Assembly: GCA_022385805.1 (NCBI GenBank)
Contig: MU277725.1
Span: 131,752 to 195,751, forward strand
DNA length: 64,000 bases
From: Pilatotrama ljubarskyi
Lineage: Eukaryota > Basidiomycota > Agaricomycetes > Polyporales > Polyporaceae
Direction of reading: 5' to 3'
Under the pieces are notes generated by a model, which was not told the DNA's origin, searched no databases, and saw only the letters and a list, made by a program, of their open reading frames with translations. A program made the translations under genes and the position numbers. This document shows positions 1 through 10,308 of the stretch, one piece after another (position 1 is the first letter of the stretch; every line of letters begins with the position of its first letter).

Positions 1-239
1 ACCTGGCTCCAACCTCCCGGCGCGGCGCCGAGGTCGACGACGGTGCGGACGTGGGGCGCGTCGAGAAAGTGGAAGGTCTGGTCGAGCTCAAGGAGCTTGA
101 ACGCGGAACGCGAGCGGTAGGCGAGGGGAAACGAGAGTCGCGCCTTCACGTACGGGTCGCGGAACTGCCGCGCGAGCCATGCGCGCGCAGATGGTGCGAC
201 CTTTTTGGAGAGCGCGGGCAGCGTCGGGCGAAAGGGCAT
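1..239 (-). CDS. MRM2: Mitochondrial rRNA 2'-O-ribose methyltransferase (FtsJ/RrmJ family, MRM2-like), 5' part
   Basis: The minus strand from the ATG at 239 reads 79 codons with no stop and leaves the window at its left edge. After a basic, Ala-rich N-terminus comes the FtsJ/RrmJ signature: [14 protein letters not shown], then [13 protein letters not shown], then [13 protein letters not shown], which is SAM-binding motif I ([11 protein letters not shown]). This family methylates the 2'-OH of a ribose in large-subunit rRNA; the fungal member with a short presequence acts on the mitochondrial 21S rRNA. The remaining SAM fold and the K-D-K-E catalytic residues lie outside the window, so the MRM2 assignment rather than a cytosolic relative (Trm7, Spb1) rests on the short N-terminus and the RQxxDPYV signature. 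No intron is seen in this part. Confidence 0.85.
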   Translation of the reverse strand, partial: MPFRPTLPALSKKVAPSARAWLARQFRDPYVKARLSFPLAYRSRSAFKLLELDQTFHFLDAPHVRTVVDLGAAPGGWSQ

Positions 240-600
240 CCAGCGATCGTCCTCGGCAGAAAGTGCACCAGAGAGAAGCGTGCGTTCAGTAAGCGCCCAA
301 AGTGCTACAGTAAAGCAACAAGTGCACGAAGCGCCCAACGCGTCAGCACGAATGCTTGCGAGTCTTCCGCCCGCGATGGAGGTTACGTGCACGCAACGAG
401 TATATCTCGTGGATTCGATATGATCACGCCACGTACTGACATCCGGAGTCGACCACGACTTTACATACGCAACACTGGTGCTATGCGTCAGGCCTCAAGG
501 TCTCAACCCTGGACAGCCGGCGTAACAAGATACATCGCGGGCAACTTCGACAAGCATAGGCAAAAAGACCTTCGATGACAGCGCAATCTAAACAAAGGCT
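240..600. other. Intergenic, no gene seen
   Basis: This stretch lies between the 5' end of the MRM2-like gene and the 3' end of subtilase A. It should carry the MRM2 promoter and the subtilase 3' UTR. I see no coding signature in either strand. Confidence 0.5.
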
Positions 601-2385
601 TCAATTGCCATTGTTCGCCAGCAGGTTGGGCGTGCCATCCGCTGCAGGGTCGAAACAGCGTGAGCCTTCACATCTGCGGCAATGAAGAAGCCCGGTTGCT
701 CCACTCACGGATATCGGTGAGTACGTTCTGTAGGGCGACATGCGTAACGCGACCCATCATCTCTTCAGGAGAGACGTTCCCAGCAAGACTAATGAAATAC
801 GCAACGAGGCCTGCAACCTGCTCGTTGCCAAGGAGATCAACACCCAGCCGGGGCAAGGCAGGGTACGACGTACGAGGGGCGACGCAAACGACGTTCCGCT
901 GTCATATGTGACCGCGGTCTGACTGCCGATCGTGGCCGCCTTGATGCAGTCGCCCGGGGCGAACACAGTGAGGACAGCCCCATAGTTCGAAGTCTTGAGT
1001 CTCGCGTCGTCCACATTGCTCGCGCCAACCGTAATCGCGGTCGCACACCGAGCCGGGCTGACATTCGCCGCGTCGCTCTACCGCGCCAGTGAGCGTCAGC
1101 GATTTACACGACGACCGCTGACTTCGCTCACCGCGCTGTTCCCTGCAGCGGCACAGATGTGGATCCCATGGTCCGTGAGCTGAAGAGGATCCCCAGCGTT
1201 AATCGATGTTCCAACGACAGTGCGGTTCAGGAAGATTTTACCTCTTTGACACCCTTGTCGATATTCTCTTCGGGAGGGCAGAATCCGAAGCTCATGTTGA
1301 CGATGGAGGGGCGCTTCGTCTCTTGGACATGGTTCCAAATCCATCCCATCGCGTCGAAACTGGGATACAGGTCAAGCATCTGTTTCGGACGTGAATTGGC
1401 CATACTCACATGACGGAAGCAGGAGCTTCGCTGGACAGCACACGATTACGGGATGTCAGCTCATTACGAGTCTCATCTGTGAGACCGCATACCCATGCTG
1501 ATCATGCGTCTTTACGGCGATGATACTGGCCTCCTTCGCAACGCCAAGGTGCGTTCCTGCAGCTATGCTTGCAACTTGTGTACCATGCCCATGATCATCG
1601 GCTTGCTGAGGGCGCATCAAGGCTTGTATGAATGTCGCAACCATAGGAATGGCCTCTTTACTTACCGGAAGGCCGGGACGAACCCAGCCCCACGACGCTC
1701 GTCCGCCAAAATCGACCTGTATTTCGATTGTCAGCCTCAATTCATCGGATACGACGGTGCTAGAAGCAGACTGGCTCACATGATCAACATTGACACCGGT
1801 GTCTATGCGGCCATCAGCACACCGTCAGATCCTACTCTGCTGGAAGCTGACGTTAGATGACCATCACTCACCCATGATGTAGATATCCACGTCCTTTCCG
1901 GTGGCCGCGTCGTCGTAGGTGTATCTGAACGGCAACTTGGGATGCTGGCTCATCCTGTTCAGGTTCCACACGGCATCCTCCCTGTGGAGAGAACATCAGA
2001 GGATGGCGAAAGCAGAAGGGGCAACGGAGGACTGAACTGTACGGTTCCTACGAATATGCTCCCTATAGCGTCCTGCGAAGATATCAGGCATCCCGCAACG
2101 GTCAGAGAGGCTCTTCAGGCACACCTCATAGATACTCTCGACCTCGGACGACGCCCGAATGATATTAAGCGACTCTTCCTCGAACGTGCCCGCGAAGGCG
2201 TTAGCAAAGCCAGAGGGATAGTCGAACTCGACGGTGGAGTTGGCGCCGAGTTGTCCCTTGAGCTGTCTGAGGTAGCGGGCTTTGTCGACGTCGTCCTTGA
2301 GGTGGACGATGTAGCTGTTCTCCTTCTTGTGGCCCTCGACGACGCGGACGTCAACGAGTTTCTGGGGAGACCCTCCGGAAGACAT
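601..2385 (-). CDS. Subtilisin-like serine protease A (peptidase S8 with I9 propeptide)
   Basis: The gene has about ten exons read from the ATG at 2385 and codes for roughly 370 residues. The I9 inhibitor/propeptide domain (SYIVHLKDD, FDYPSGFANAFAGTF) is followed by the S8 catalytic domain. The Asp motif IYIMDTGV lies on a 23-nt exon (1780-1802) with the Asp codon split by an intron. His is in DDHGHGTQVAS, the oxyanion Asn in CAAAGN, and Ser in GTSFASP. After an intron, VAGLVAYFISLAGN and the last exon (ending PNLLANNGN, stop 601-603) complete the family. All catalytic residues are present, so it looks functional; one oddity is Leu where PHVAG is usual. The protein begins MSSGGSPQ with no hydrophobic signal peptide, so secretion is not evident. 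The first intron's donor is uncertain. It is the downstream member of a tandem pair with 3198-5012. Confidence 0.88.
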
Positions 2386-3197
2386 GCGTAACAGTTGAGA
2401 GGTTCAAGCTTCAAGGGCTGAAAAGCTCGTCCGCGAGGGTTGTATAGTGATCTCAAGGGAGATGCTGGCTTGGGGTGCGACGCCGCCAGTATGACCGTCG
2501 CGTACCGCTCTTTATGCAGCATACGACCTCCTCAGAAGTGGAGAACCCGTCGCGTACGCCCCGCAAGCAACAATGGCCGGTGAAGCGAGGACAGAAGGTT
2601 TTCGGAGCATCAGTCGTCCGCGGTGCCTTCAGACAGACAGAAGCCACTTAACTGATGACAAGCGCACGGTCAGCTGGGCCCGGGGCGCAAGGGCTGGAAA
2701 GAGTTCACCAACTAACTTGACATGGAGAACAGAGGCACGCGGCCCTTATCTCCGGGAATTGGGCCTCGCGGTCGGCCAGGACGCGAGCAAGCTAGACATT
2801 GCTTGACGTCGAAGTTCCACTAGTGAGTGAGTGACTGGTGGCCTACGCGTCTACATAAGCGCCGTGGCCTAGCTCGAGCTCCCACAGGCACCTCTCCGGA
2901 GCTTCACTCACTCTCCGGAGCTTCCTGTCAGCGGCCGCCTGCCAGGTCCCACTCACTGCCCGTTCCTGAGCAGCGCACCCGAAGGAAGATCTGAGAATCG
3001 TCATTTGCAATAACACTATGCAGGAGGCATACCTAGACATTCTCCCGCACCACTGCGCAGCTCGGGTGCGCAGAGTGTCACCAGTCAGACGCGGACGTCT
3101 CGTTGCCGAAACCATAGCCTCCGAAGACACCATGCATAACCAAGATATATTACGCGCAACATCAGCTATGACAGACTTAGGCTGGACATTACCGCCT
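2386..3197. other. Spacer between tandem subtilases, promoter of subtilase A
   Basis: No gene was recognised. The subtilase A promoter lies at the left end, with a TATA-like site near 2510, and the 3' UTR of subtilase B at the right end. Confidence 0.5.
2510..2518 (-). promoter_or_regulatory. TATA-like box of subtilase A
   Basis: On the minus strand the sequence reads TGCATAAAG, about 125 bp upstream of the ATG at 2385. The tandem paralogue has TACATAAA at the same distance from its own ATG, followed by related sequence, which supports both as core promoter elements. Confidence 0.5.
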
Positions 3198-5012
3198 TCA
3201 ATTGCCATTGTTCGCCAGCAGGTTGGGCGTGCCAGCCGCTGCAAGGAAGAAGTCGACGAACAAGACAGCGTTAGTACCCTTCAGACTGTAGGAAGCAACC
3301 TGAGCGCGCTTGCTCCACTTACGGATATCGGTGAGTACACCCTTCAGGGCGAGCTGCGTGATGCGATTCATCATCTCTGCGGGCCAGACGTTCCCGCCGA
3401 GACTGATGAAGTACGCAACGATTCCTGCGACCTGTTCACGGTCGCCGAGTAAATCAGCACGCAGCCAGGAGTGAGCGGCGGGTACATAGAACGTACGTGG
3501 GGCGACGCAAAGGACGTTCCGTCCGCATACGTGACCGCCGTCTGACTACCGATCGTGGCGACCTTGATGCAGCTACCCGGGGCGAACACGTTCAGGACGG
3601 GTCCATAGTTCGAGGTGGTGTGTCGAGCGTCGTCGACATTGCTCGCGCCAACGGTGATCGCGGTCGCGCACCGAGCGGGGCTGATATTCGATGCGTCGCG
3701 CTACGGAAGTTCTAATTAGCTTCAGTGAGTTCCACGTCGTCCACTTGCATGGCTCACCGCGTCATTCCCCGCGGCGGCACAGACATGAATCCCATAATTG
3801 GTGAGCTGAATGCGATCCCCGACATTAACTGATGTTCCCATGACGATCCCGCTCCGGGAGACGCTACCTCTTGAACACCCATGTCGATGTTCGCGTCTGC
3901 AGGGGAGTATCCGAAGCTCATGTTGACAATAGAGGGGCGTTGCGTCGTTTGGACCCTGCTCCAGATCCAGCCCATCGCATCGAAACTTGCGTCCGAGGTT
4001 AGGCCTCCCTTTCGGACGTAAAGTGGCGGTACTCACACGACGGATGTAGGAGCATCGCTAGAGTGTACACGAAGAGGCAATGTCAGGTCAAAATGAAAAT
4101 GGCAGGATGAGATCACTGACCCAAGCCGATCATGCGTCTTCACAGCGATGATGTTAGCCTCCTTTGCAACACCAAGGTGCGTCCCTGCAGCTACGCTGGC
4201 GACTTGTGTACCATGCCCATGATCATCGGCTTGCTGAAGGCGCCTCAAGGCTTGTTGACTATCGCATGCATGGGATCGGGCAGTTCACTTACCGGAAGGC
4301 CGGGACGAACCCAGCCCCACGACGCTCGTCCGCCAAAGTCGACCTACGTTTGGATCGCTGTCTCAGCCCGTAGGAGAAGAGAGGACGACAATAAACTCAC
4401 ATGACTGACATCAACACCCGTGTCTATACGGCCATGGGCATACTGTCAGACCCTAGTACTTCTGCGGCGGAAAGTGGCGTTGGATGACGAAGGCTCACCC
4501 ACGATGTAGATGTCTACATTATTTCCAGTGGCAGCGCCGTCATAAGTGTATTTAAAAGGCAACTTGGGACGCTGGCTGATCCTGTTCAGATTCCACGAGG
4601 CATCGTTCCTGTAAAGAGAGCGTCTGAGGACGGAGAAGGGAAAGGGGTGAAGAAAGAACTGAACTGTACGGTCTCCACAAATATGCTCCCTATGGCATCC
4701 TACCGAGATGTCAGGCGGGCAGCAAGAGACAGACAGGTGATTCATGCAGACCTCGTGGATACTTTCGACCTCAGACGACGCCCGGATTGCATTGAGCGTC
4801 TCCTCATCGAACGTGCCAGCGAACGCGTTGGCAAAGCCGGAGGGGTAGTCGAACTCGACCGAGGCTTTGGGCCCGGATCGTCCTGTAAGCTCCCTCAGGT
4901 AGCGGGCCTTGTCGACATGGCCCTTCAGGTGGACGATGTAGCTGTTCTCCTTCTTGCGCCCCTCGACGATGTGGACCTCAACGAGTTTCTGGGGCGTGCC
5001 ATCGGAAGACAT
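3198..5012 (-). CDS. Subtilisin-like serine protease B (peptidase S8 with I9 propeptide)
   Basis: This is the tandem paralogue of the protease at 601-2385, with the same exon plan and closely similar protein. I9 propeptide: SYIVHLKGH, FDYPSGFANAFAGTF. Catalytic Asp in YIVDTGVDVSH, again on a 23-nt exon (4401-4423) with the Asp codon split G|AC. His in DDHGHGTQVAS; exon FDAMGWIWSRVQ then SIVNMSFGYSP; oxyanion Asn in VCAAAGN; SNISPARCATAITVGA; Ser in GTSFASPHV, the canonical form including His. A clear last intron (GTAAGT to CTTGCAG) joins the terminal exon ending TPNLLANNGN with stop at 3198-3200. There is no signal peptide. All catalytic residues are intact. Exon boundaries at the first intron are approximate. 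Confidence 0.88.
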
Positions 5013-5137
5013 GTTGGGGGATCAGGGAACGGGGGAGGTGTGTCTGTGAGTATGTTTGCTTTGGCCACTTGTCACTGTCAAGCTCGAGAGGGGCGTTAGC
5101 TTGCCGTGCTGCTGTACGAGCTGAGGTACAGGGCCCT

Positions 5138-5145
5138 TTATGTAT
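5138..5145 (-). promoter_or_regulatory. TATA-like box of subtilase B
   Basis: TACATAAA on the minus strand lies about 126 bp upstream of the ATG at 5012, the same spacing as the equivalent site of subtilase A. Confidence 0.5.
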
Positions 5146-5458
5146 AGCATGCGGCGCTCTACGGAGGTGGAGACGTCGCTGTGAGTGGCGCGTAAGGGTG
5201 CATGGCCGAAACCGCTGGACGAGCAGCGCACAGCGTCGTTCGAGTATCAGTCCACTGCTGCGCGTCTAGCCTATAGAAGCCATTAGCAGAAGCAATCAAA
5301 AAGTCAGCTGAGAAACCGGAGCATGAGTCGCGGATAGGTTGCATGGTAGCCTCATATGGAGGACAGAACTTAGAAGCGCCTCATCCTTCGCAACAAGCGC
5401 GTAGCGGTGGACTAGCGCGACAACCGGGACAGGGTGCTCGACACCATTTGGCGCCTGG

Positions 5459-5489
5459 CGTGTCCCTGCTAGGAGCTGGCAGGGACACG
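5459..5489. repeat. Perfect 11-bp inverted repeat (hairpin)
   Basis: The arms CGTGTCCCTGC (5459-5469) and GCAGGGACACG (5479-5489) are exact reverse complements around a 9-nt loop. The hairpin sits in the region between the I9 gene and subtilase B; its role is unknown. Confidence 0.6.
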
Positions 5490-5930
5490 TCCGGAGCGTG
5501 GGGTGCGGAAGTAGCACATTTACTGTGTGTGGGCCAGATTGCTTTCAGCGAGCAGAGCACTGTTCGGATTTCAGCTAAAGTGCAGTCAGCGCGGCCGTTT
5601 GTAATCGTACGAGCATGTCATGCATCCAGTCAACGAACTGAGTAGAACGCACATTGTCCATGCAGGCGCCTCGCCAGCGAACACAAGCGGAGACTAGACT
5701 ACTCGTCTGGATGCAACCCTTCGACGTCCCAGCGGAACGCTCGCTATATACACACGGTCATCATCGGTCGCACCACGTCGGTGGACTCCGCACTTTGCGC
5801 GTATGGCACGTTCCCTGTCGCCGATTATGAGTCTGCAAAGTACACTGCTAGGAGAAACCCACCCCAGCACTGCGTGCAGCGTAGTGCTCAGAAAATACTG
5901 CCGACGGCATCCTAAGCAGAGCAAGCCCCA

Positions 5931-6236
5931 TCAGTCCAGCGAACCGCAATCGTCCTCCGATGTGCGCCAGCGACGCACCTCAGAGATGCTCTCCACATCA
6001 GGACATGCTCGGAGGGCATCGACGGTCTCTTGGCAAAATTTGCCTGCAAAAGAGTTGCTGAACGCGGCCGGATAGTCGAACGTGATCTTGTCGTCCTCAG
6101 CGAAGTGGCCGCGCAGCCACTCGATGTGAGCCGCCTTGTCGATGCCAGGCTTGAGGTGCACGATATAGCTGCCTTCGTTCTTTCTGCCTTGGACACGACG
6201 AACCTCAACGAGCTGAGGTGGCTGCCGTTCCGACAT
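5931..6236 (-). CDS. Stand-alone I9 inhibitor / subtilase propeptide-like protein, 101 aa
   Basis: A single uninterrupted ORF of 101 codons plus stop encodes an I9 domain closely related to the propeptides of the two neighbouring subtilases: QLVEVRRVQGRKNEGSYIVHLK, then FDYPAAFSNSFAGKF and DVESISEV. It ends 13 residues later, where the proteases splice into their catalytic domains. Free-standing I9 proteins are known in fungi (yeast Pbi2, Pleurotus POIA1) and inhibit subtilisin-type proteases such as proteinase B. Two readings fit. One is a dedicated inhibitor that arose from a duplicated protease gene. The other is a truncated third copy left without its catalytic exons. The intact frame and the absence of protease relics beyond the stop favour the first. 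If expressed, its natural targets would be the two adjacent proteases. Confidence 0.75.
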   Translation of the reverse strand: MSERQPPQLVEVRRVQGRKNEGSYIVHLKPGIDKAAHIEWLRGHFAEDDKITFDYPAAFSNSFAGKFCQETVDALRACPDVESISEVRRWRTSEDDCGSLD

Positions 6237-6642
6237 AATGCGAAAGACTAGAGAGATGCCTAGGGGGCTATGGTCAAGTGCCCGTTAAGATGATGGTTCT
6301 CGGTGAACCTGCACTGCGAACTCTATTAGAGCGTACTAGCTCCGTCCCGATCAACCTTGTACGAAAAGGGTTCGAAAGCAGCAGTAAGCGCCAATGATCT
6401 CACGCTAGTCTTCGCACCATATTCGACCATGAACCATGCCAGAGGCAGGTACACCCGTCGGAGCGTCGAATAGTGATGGAGAGAAGATGCATCATCGTTC
6501 CTATGTACCGGCTGGCAGCAAACCTGGAGCAGATCGAGGCGGTCTCGCTCTGTCTCAGTAATATCATGACCAGGCGCACACAAACCCCCATGTATACGTA
6601 CATACACAACTGGCTTCTCCGTCTATCCTATCTCAACGCGCG
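6237..6642. other. Intergenic, no gene seen
   Basis: This stretch lies between the start of the I9 gene and the end of the tyrosyl-tRNA synthetase gene, both on the minus strand. I see no coding signature; it should hold the I9 promoter and the synthetase 3' UTR. Confidence 0.5.
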
Positions 6643-8296
6643 TCACGACGATGTCTCTAGCTGATTGGCGGCTTCGGCAGCGGAGTGCGCAGCTCCCGTG
6701 GGAGTAGGGACATTGGCGGGAGCAGCCTCGGCTGCTGCTGCACCATCGGCTGGCTTCGCGTTCTTGCCCTTACCAGGCGGCGGAGGGTGGTAGACCTTGT
6801 TCTGTAGCAATGTCAGCGTCCGCACGAGGCAGACGATAGATCAATAGAGACGTACCTTCTTTTTCGTCTTCTCCGGCTTTGCGTTAGGATCGGGATAAGC
6901 CAGCTTTTCTACCTTCTGCCACTCCTCATCCGCCTCGAACGCCTTCCGGATAGGCTCCAGCAGGCGAATGATCGCGTCAGCGACGGCCGTCTTCAGGTCT
7001 TTCGGATGCAACCTCTTCTCTTTGAAGTCCTCCTTCAGTCCATTGATAGAGCTGTAGTGCAGCGTCCCGCCGTACTCCTCTTTCCGGAAGACAGAGAAGA
7101 CGGTGCCCTCGGGCGCACCCTCCGTGGTGAAGGGCGTCTGATCCCCGATGGTCTCTGCACCCTCGTCTGCGTCCGCGCCGGTCTGACCCTTGGCGCGCTC
7201 GATGCGGAGCTGGCTAATCGGGATAAGCACGGCCTCGACGAACGAGAGCACACCGTTGTCCTCGACGTTGCCCTCCTCGCAGAACGCCTTCTTGATCTTC
7301 CGGCGTACGACTTCCGGAGCGTCGAGGAAGTCGATCTTGGAGTCCGGGTCCGACGAGGACATCTTTCCGCCGCTGAGTCCCGGAACCATCGGGTTCATGA
7401 GGTGCGCACGCTTCTTGTACCCGAGGCGCGGCAGGTAGAGCTCTGCGAAGGTGAAGATTTTCCGCTGAAGAGGAAGGGCGTGTGAGTTGAAAGGTGCGTT
7501 GCAAGAGAGATGGACCAGTCTACCTGGTCGACACCTCCGAACTGGAAGTCGCAATCGAGGTACTGCTCGTCAAGCGCTTGCAGTCCGGGGTACAGCAGGC
7601 CGCTCAGCAAGGGCGACTCGACCTGCTTGACGACCTCCGCACCGGCCTTCTTCGCGTCGTGTTCCGTCACGATCGCGCATAGCCTGTAGTTGTCGAGGTT
7701 GTACTCCTTGGTCAACTGGTAGGAAGAACCCTCGACGAAGCGCAGTCTGGATGTGGGGATGCCGAGCGACGTGAACACGGCCAACAGGATCTTCTTGTAG
7801 TATTCTGTCCGGTGCGCAACAAGTTCAAGAGGAGCCTTGAGGTTGTCCAGGAACGCGTGAACATCTACGAGGAAAGAGTGAGCATGTCTCCACGCGCAAA
7901 GCCGCTTTGGCCAGCTTGCACCACAACGGATCCCATCCTCAAGATATCCAGAAGAGCTAGTACTTACCGGCGAGTAGGATCGTGACCTCAACGCCTGCGC
8001 GCAAGAAGTCTGCGACTTTCGTGAGGGGCACGAAGTACCCGATATGTGCTGCACGGGCGTCTGCTTGAGCAAGCGGGCCATGTACTTAGTCAAAAGAGTC
8101 GCGCACGTCGTCCGGTGGGTGCAGTACCTGCATTATAAACGCAGTTAGCGTACACGCAGGTTGGGGGATCTTTAGTGGACGTACCCCAGTAGCACTTCGG
8201 CGTCCGCCCTTCCGCAAGGATGCCCTTGATCAGATCCGCACCCAGCACCTCCTGCAGTCTGCGCGTTATAAGCTCGTACTTGTCTTCCGCCGCCAT
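6643..8296 (-). CDS. TYS1: Tyrosyl-tRNA synthetase, cytosolic
   Basis: Six exons join in frame: 8185-8296, 8107-8127, 7968-8048, 7524-7864, 6856-7464 and 6643-6801, giving 440 residues. It charges tRNA-Tyr with tyrosine. Class I signatures are present: CYWGTAPTGRPHIGYFVP, with the HIGH-type box at about residues 46-49, and [17 protein letters not shown], with KMSSS at about 219-223. Tyrosine-site motifs [14 protein letters not shown] and [18 protein letters not shown] match eukaryotic cytosolic enzymes. The protein ends in a Lys-rich then Ala/Pro-rich tail and lacks the EMAP-like domain of animals, as in other fungi. Exon 2 is only 21 nt and its 3' intron splits the Pro codon before the HIGH-type box. 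The upstream neighbour on the same strand is a DnaJ gene, 335 bp away. Confidence 0.95.
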
Positions 8297-8631
8297 CGCG
8301 TTCTATGCCAGACAGAAAAGCAGGAGGAAAGTATACTACACGGAAGGAGTCAAACGAGCTGCCTGAGGCGCAGGCTTCAGCCACTTCTTTGACTCGATCT
8401 CGGCCACGTGGCTAGTGATCGATTGCGCCGTTTCCTACTCAGTACATACTGACGTCGACCGCTCAGACGGATTTGCAGGCATTTGAAGTGCATGTATATT
8501 CAGCAAGGATCGTCAGCCTCTCATGCAGACACATGCACGAGAACAATATGGCTACACGATGCGACTAGTCATAGCGTACAGTAAACAGCCACCCAGGAGG
8601 CATAGCATCATGTCGTCCGCGTCCGAGCCGG
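8297..8631. other. Promoter region of the tyrosyl-tRNA synthetase gene
   Basis: This short gap lies between the DnaJ gene stop and the synthetase start, both minus strand. It must hold the DnaJ 3' UTR and the TYS1 promoter; no distinct motif was recognised. Confidence 0.4.
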
Positions 8632-10308
8632 TCACGCCTGCGGCGCACCACGGTACGAGTCCCTCTTGCGGCTGCTGCTCGTCTCGACCCGCACGTACTC
8701 GCTCTCCTCGCGCTTCTCGTCCTCCTCCTTGCGTACGCTCATGTATGCCTCTCCCAGGATTTGCAAGGCTACGGCGCGCAGCTGTGCCTTCGGCCTCGGG
8801 ATGCCCGGGTCTTCCAGTATCCGATCGCAAGTCTCTCGCAGCACAGATTCAATCTCAAGCTTTGCGCCCTGCCAGAAATGAGTGAGCTACCACACCAAGA
8901 ATCAGACGGAGTCGTTCTACCTTGAACAGGGTTTGGATGCCCTTTTCTGCTGCCTGCTCCTCCAGCCGTTGCTTCTCCTCCGGGCTCAGATTACCGGCAC
9001 GTTCTGCAGCCTGTATCTGCTCGAATACATTCTTGAGCTCCATGGCCGCGCGCAGGGTCGACACGCTATGCGGCGTCAGATCAAGTCATCTCCGAGTGAC
9101 GAGAAGACGTACGTTTCGCTGAAAACATGGTATTTACCTTGCACATTGTGCAGCCACCCACCCATGCCGAGGAACGTCTGATTCGAAGCCATGTAATGCT
9201 TGGCTTTCTGAACATAGACGAAGCCTATTGCTTGGAGGAGCTCTGCGCCATACGACTCTTTCTTCAGCTCCCTGGAAGCGACATCAGCATTGGCCGAGGA
9301 TATCGCCAATGTCACTCACTCAGCCTCCAGTCTGCAGATTGTCCGGAAGCTCTCCGACACCTGCGGATCGTTCGGGCTCGCGGCGGACTCGGTGAATATT
9401 GAGAGCTTGCGGTCCAAGTTCTCCACGAGTTTCTGCACGCGCTCAGCGCGAGCTGCAGCTTTCTATACAAGCGAGTGAGCGACGGCAGACTCCATAAGTA
9501 CCGGAAGGCTCACCTCCGCAGCGGCTTTTCGTGCTTTCTCTTCTCGGCGCGCCTTCTCTTCGGGCGACAAGATCTCCCGACCTTTAGCGTCCCGTGGGAC
9601 GTTCTCGCTCTCGTTCTCCTCTTCCTCTTGGAGCGCCGCCTTCATATCCTTTGCGAGGCTGATGTGTCCAATGATGGGCACGAACCGTTCCCCTCCGAAG
9701 ATGGTGCTGAAGATCTCCTCCGGGTCGACGAACCCGCCCTCCGGCGCGCTCTCTTTCGCTCCGAACTCATTGTACTTCCGTCGCAGCTCCGGGTCGGAGA
9801 GCGTCTGGTACGCGATGGCGATCTCCTTGAAGCGCTCCTCCGCATGGGGGTCGTCGCGGTTCTTGTCGGGGTGGTGTTTAATAGCCAGTCGTCCTTCGCA
9901 AGTGTTCAGAACGATACACGGCACTCGGCATAGCTGCGAAAACTCACGATATGCCTTCTTGATATCGTCCGTCGTGGCATCCACGGACACCTCCAGTAAG
10001 TCATAGTACCTCGTCTCCAGCGGCTTCTCCTGCGTGCCAATCTTCCTGCCTTTGCGCCCGCCTTGTGATGACGACGTCCCGCCGCCGATGCCTACGGAGC
10101 TCCTTGCCTGAGCAGCGTAATGGCTCGGAATTTGGGTCGGGTAGAACGCATGTGATATGATCGTCTGGCATTTGAAGCAGCGGACGCTGAGCACAGTCCC
10201 CGGACGCGGCGCGGGTGATGGTACAGGAAATTCCAGAGGTACGTAGCATTGCGAGCAGGTGGTGGGTATATGGGGCACGAGCGGTCTCGATTGAATCGGC
10301 GTGCTCAT
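8632..10308 (-). CDS. DnaJ / DnaJ-X domain co-chaperone (Caj1/Djp1 type)
   Basis: Six exons join in frame: 9948-10308, 9514-9893, 9320-9462, 9113-9271, 8921-9065 and 8632-8868, giving 474 residues. The order is as follows. Two CxxC pairs (CSQC, CFKC) form a probable small zinc ribbon at about residues 18-46. The J domain follows, with [23 protein letters not shown] (the HPD triad that stimulates Hsp70) and [19 protein letters not shown] Glu/Lys-rich helix leads into the C-terminal DnaJ-X region ([32 protein letters not shown]). This family supplies Hsp70 with clients; yeast relatives act in the cytosol and in peroxisomal import (Djp1). The intron inside the J domain splits the Arg codon just before LAIKHHPDK. 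The N-terminal CxxC module is not part of Djp1 and is worth noting. Confidence 0.9.

Larger units (their letters stand above)
5013..5930. other. Intergenic, promoter of subtilase B and a hairpin
   Basis: No gene was recognised in this 918-bp stretch. It contains the TATA-like box of subtilase B (5138-5145) and a perfect 11-bp stem-loop at 5459-5489. No catalytic-domain remnant of a third subtilase is visible downstream of the I9 gene at 5931. Confidence 0.5.
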
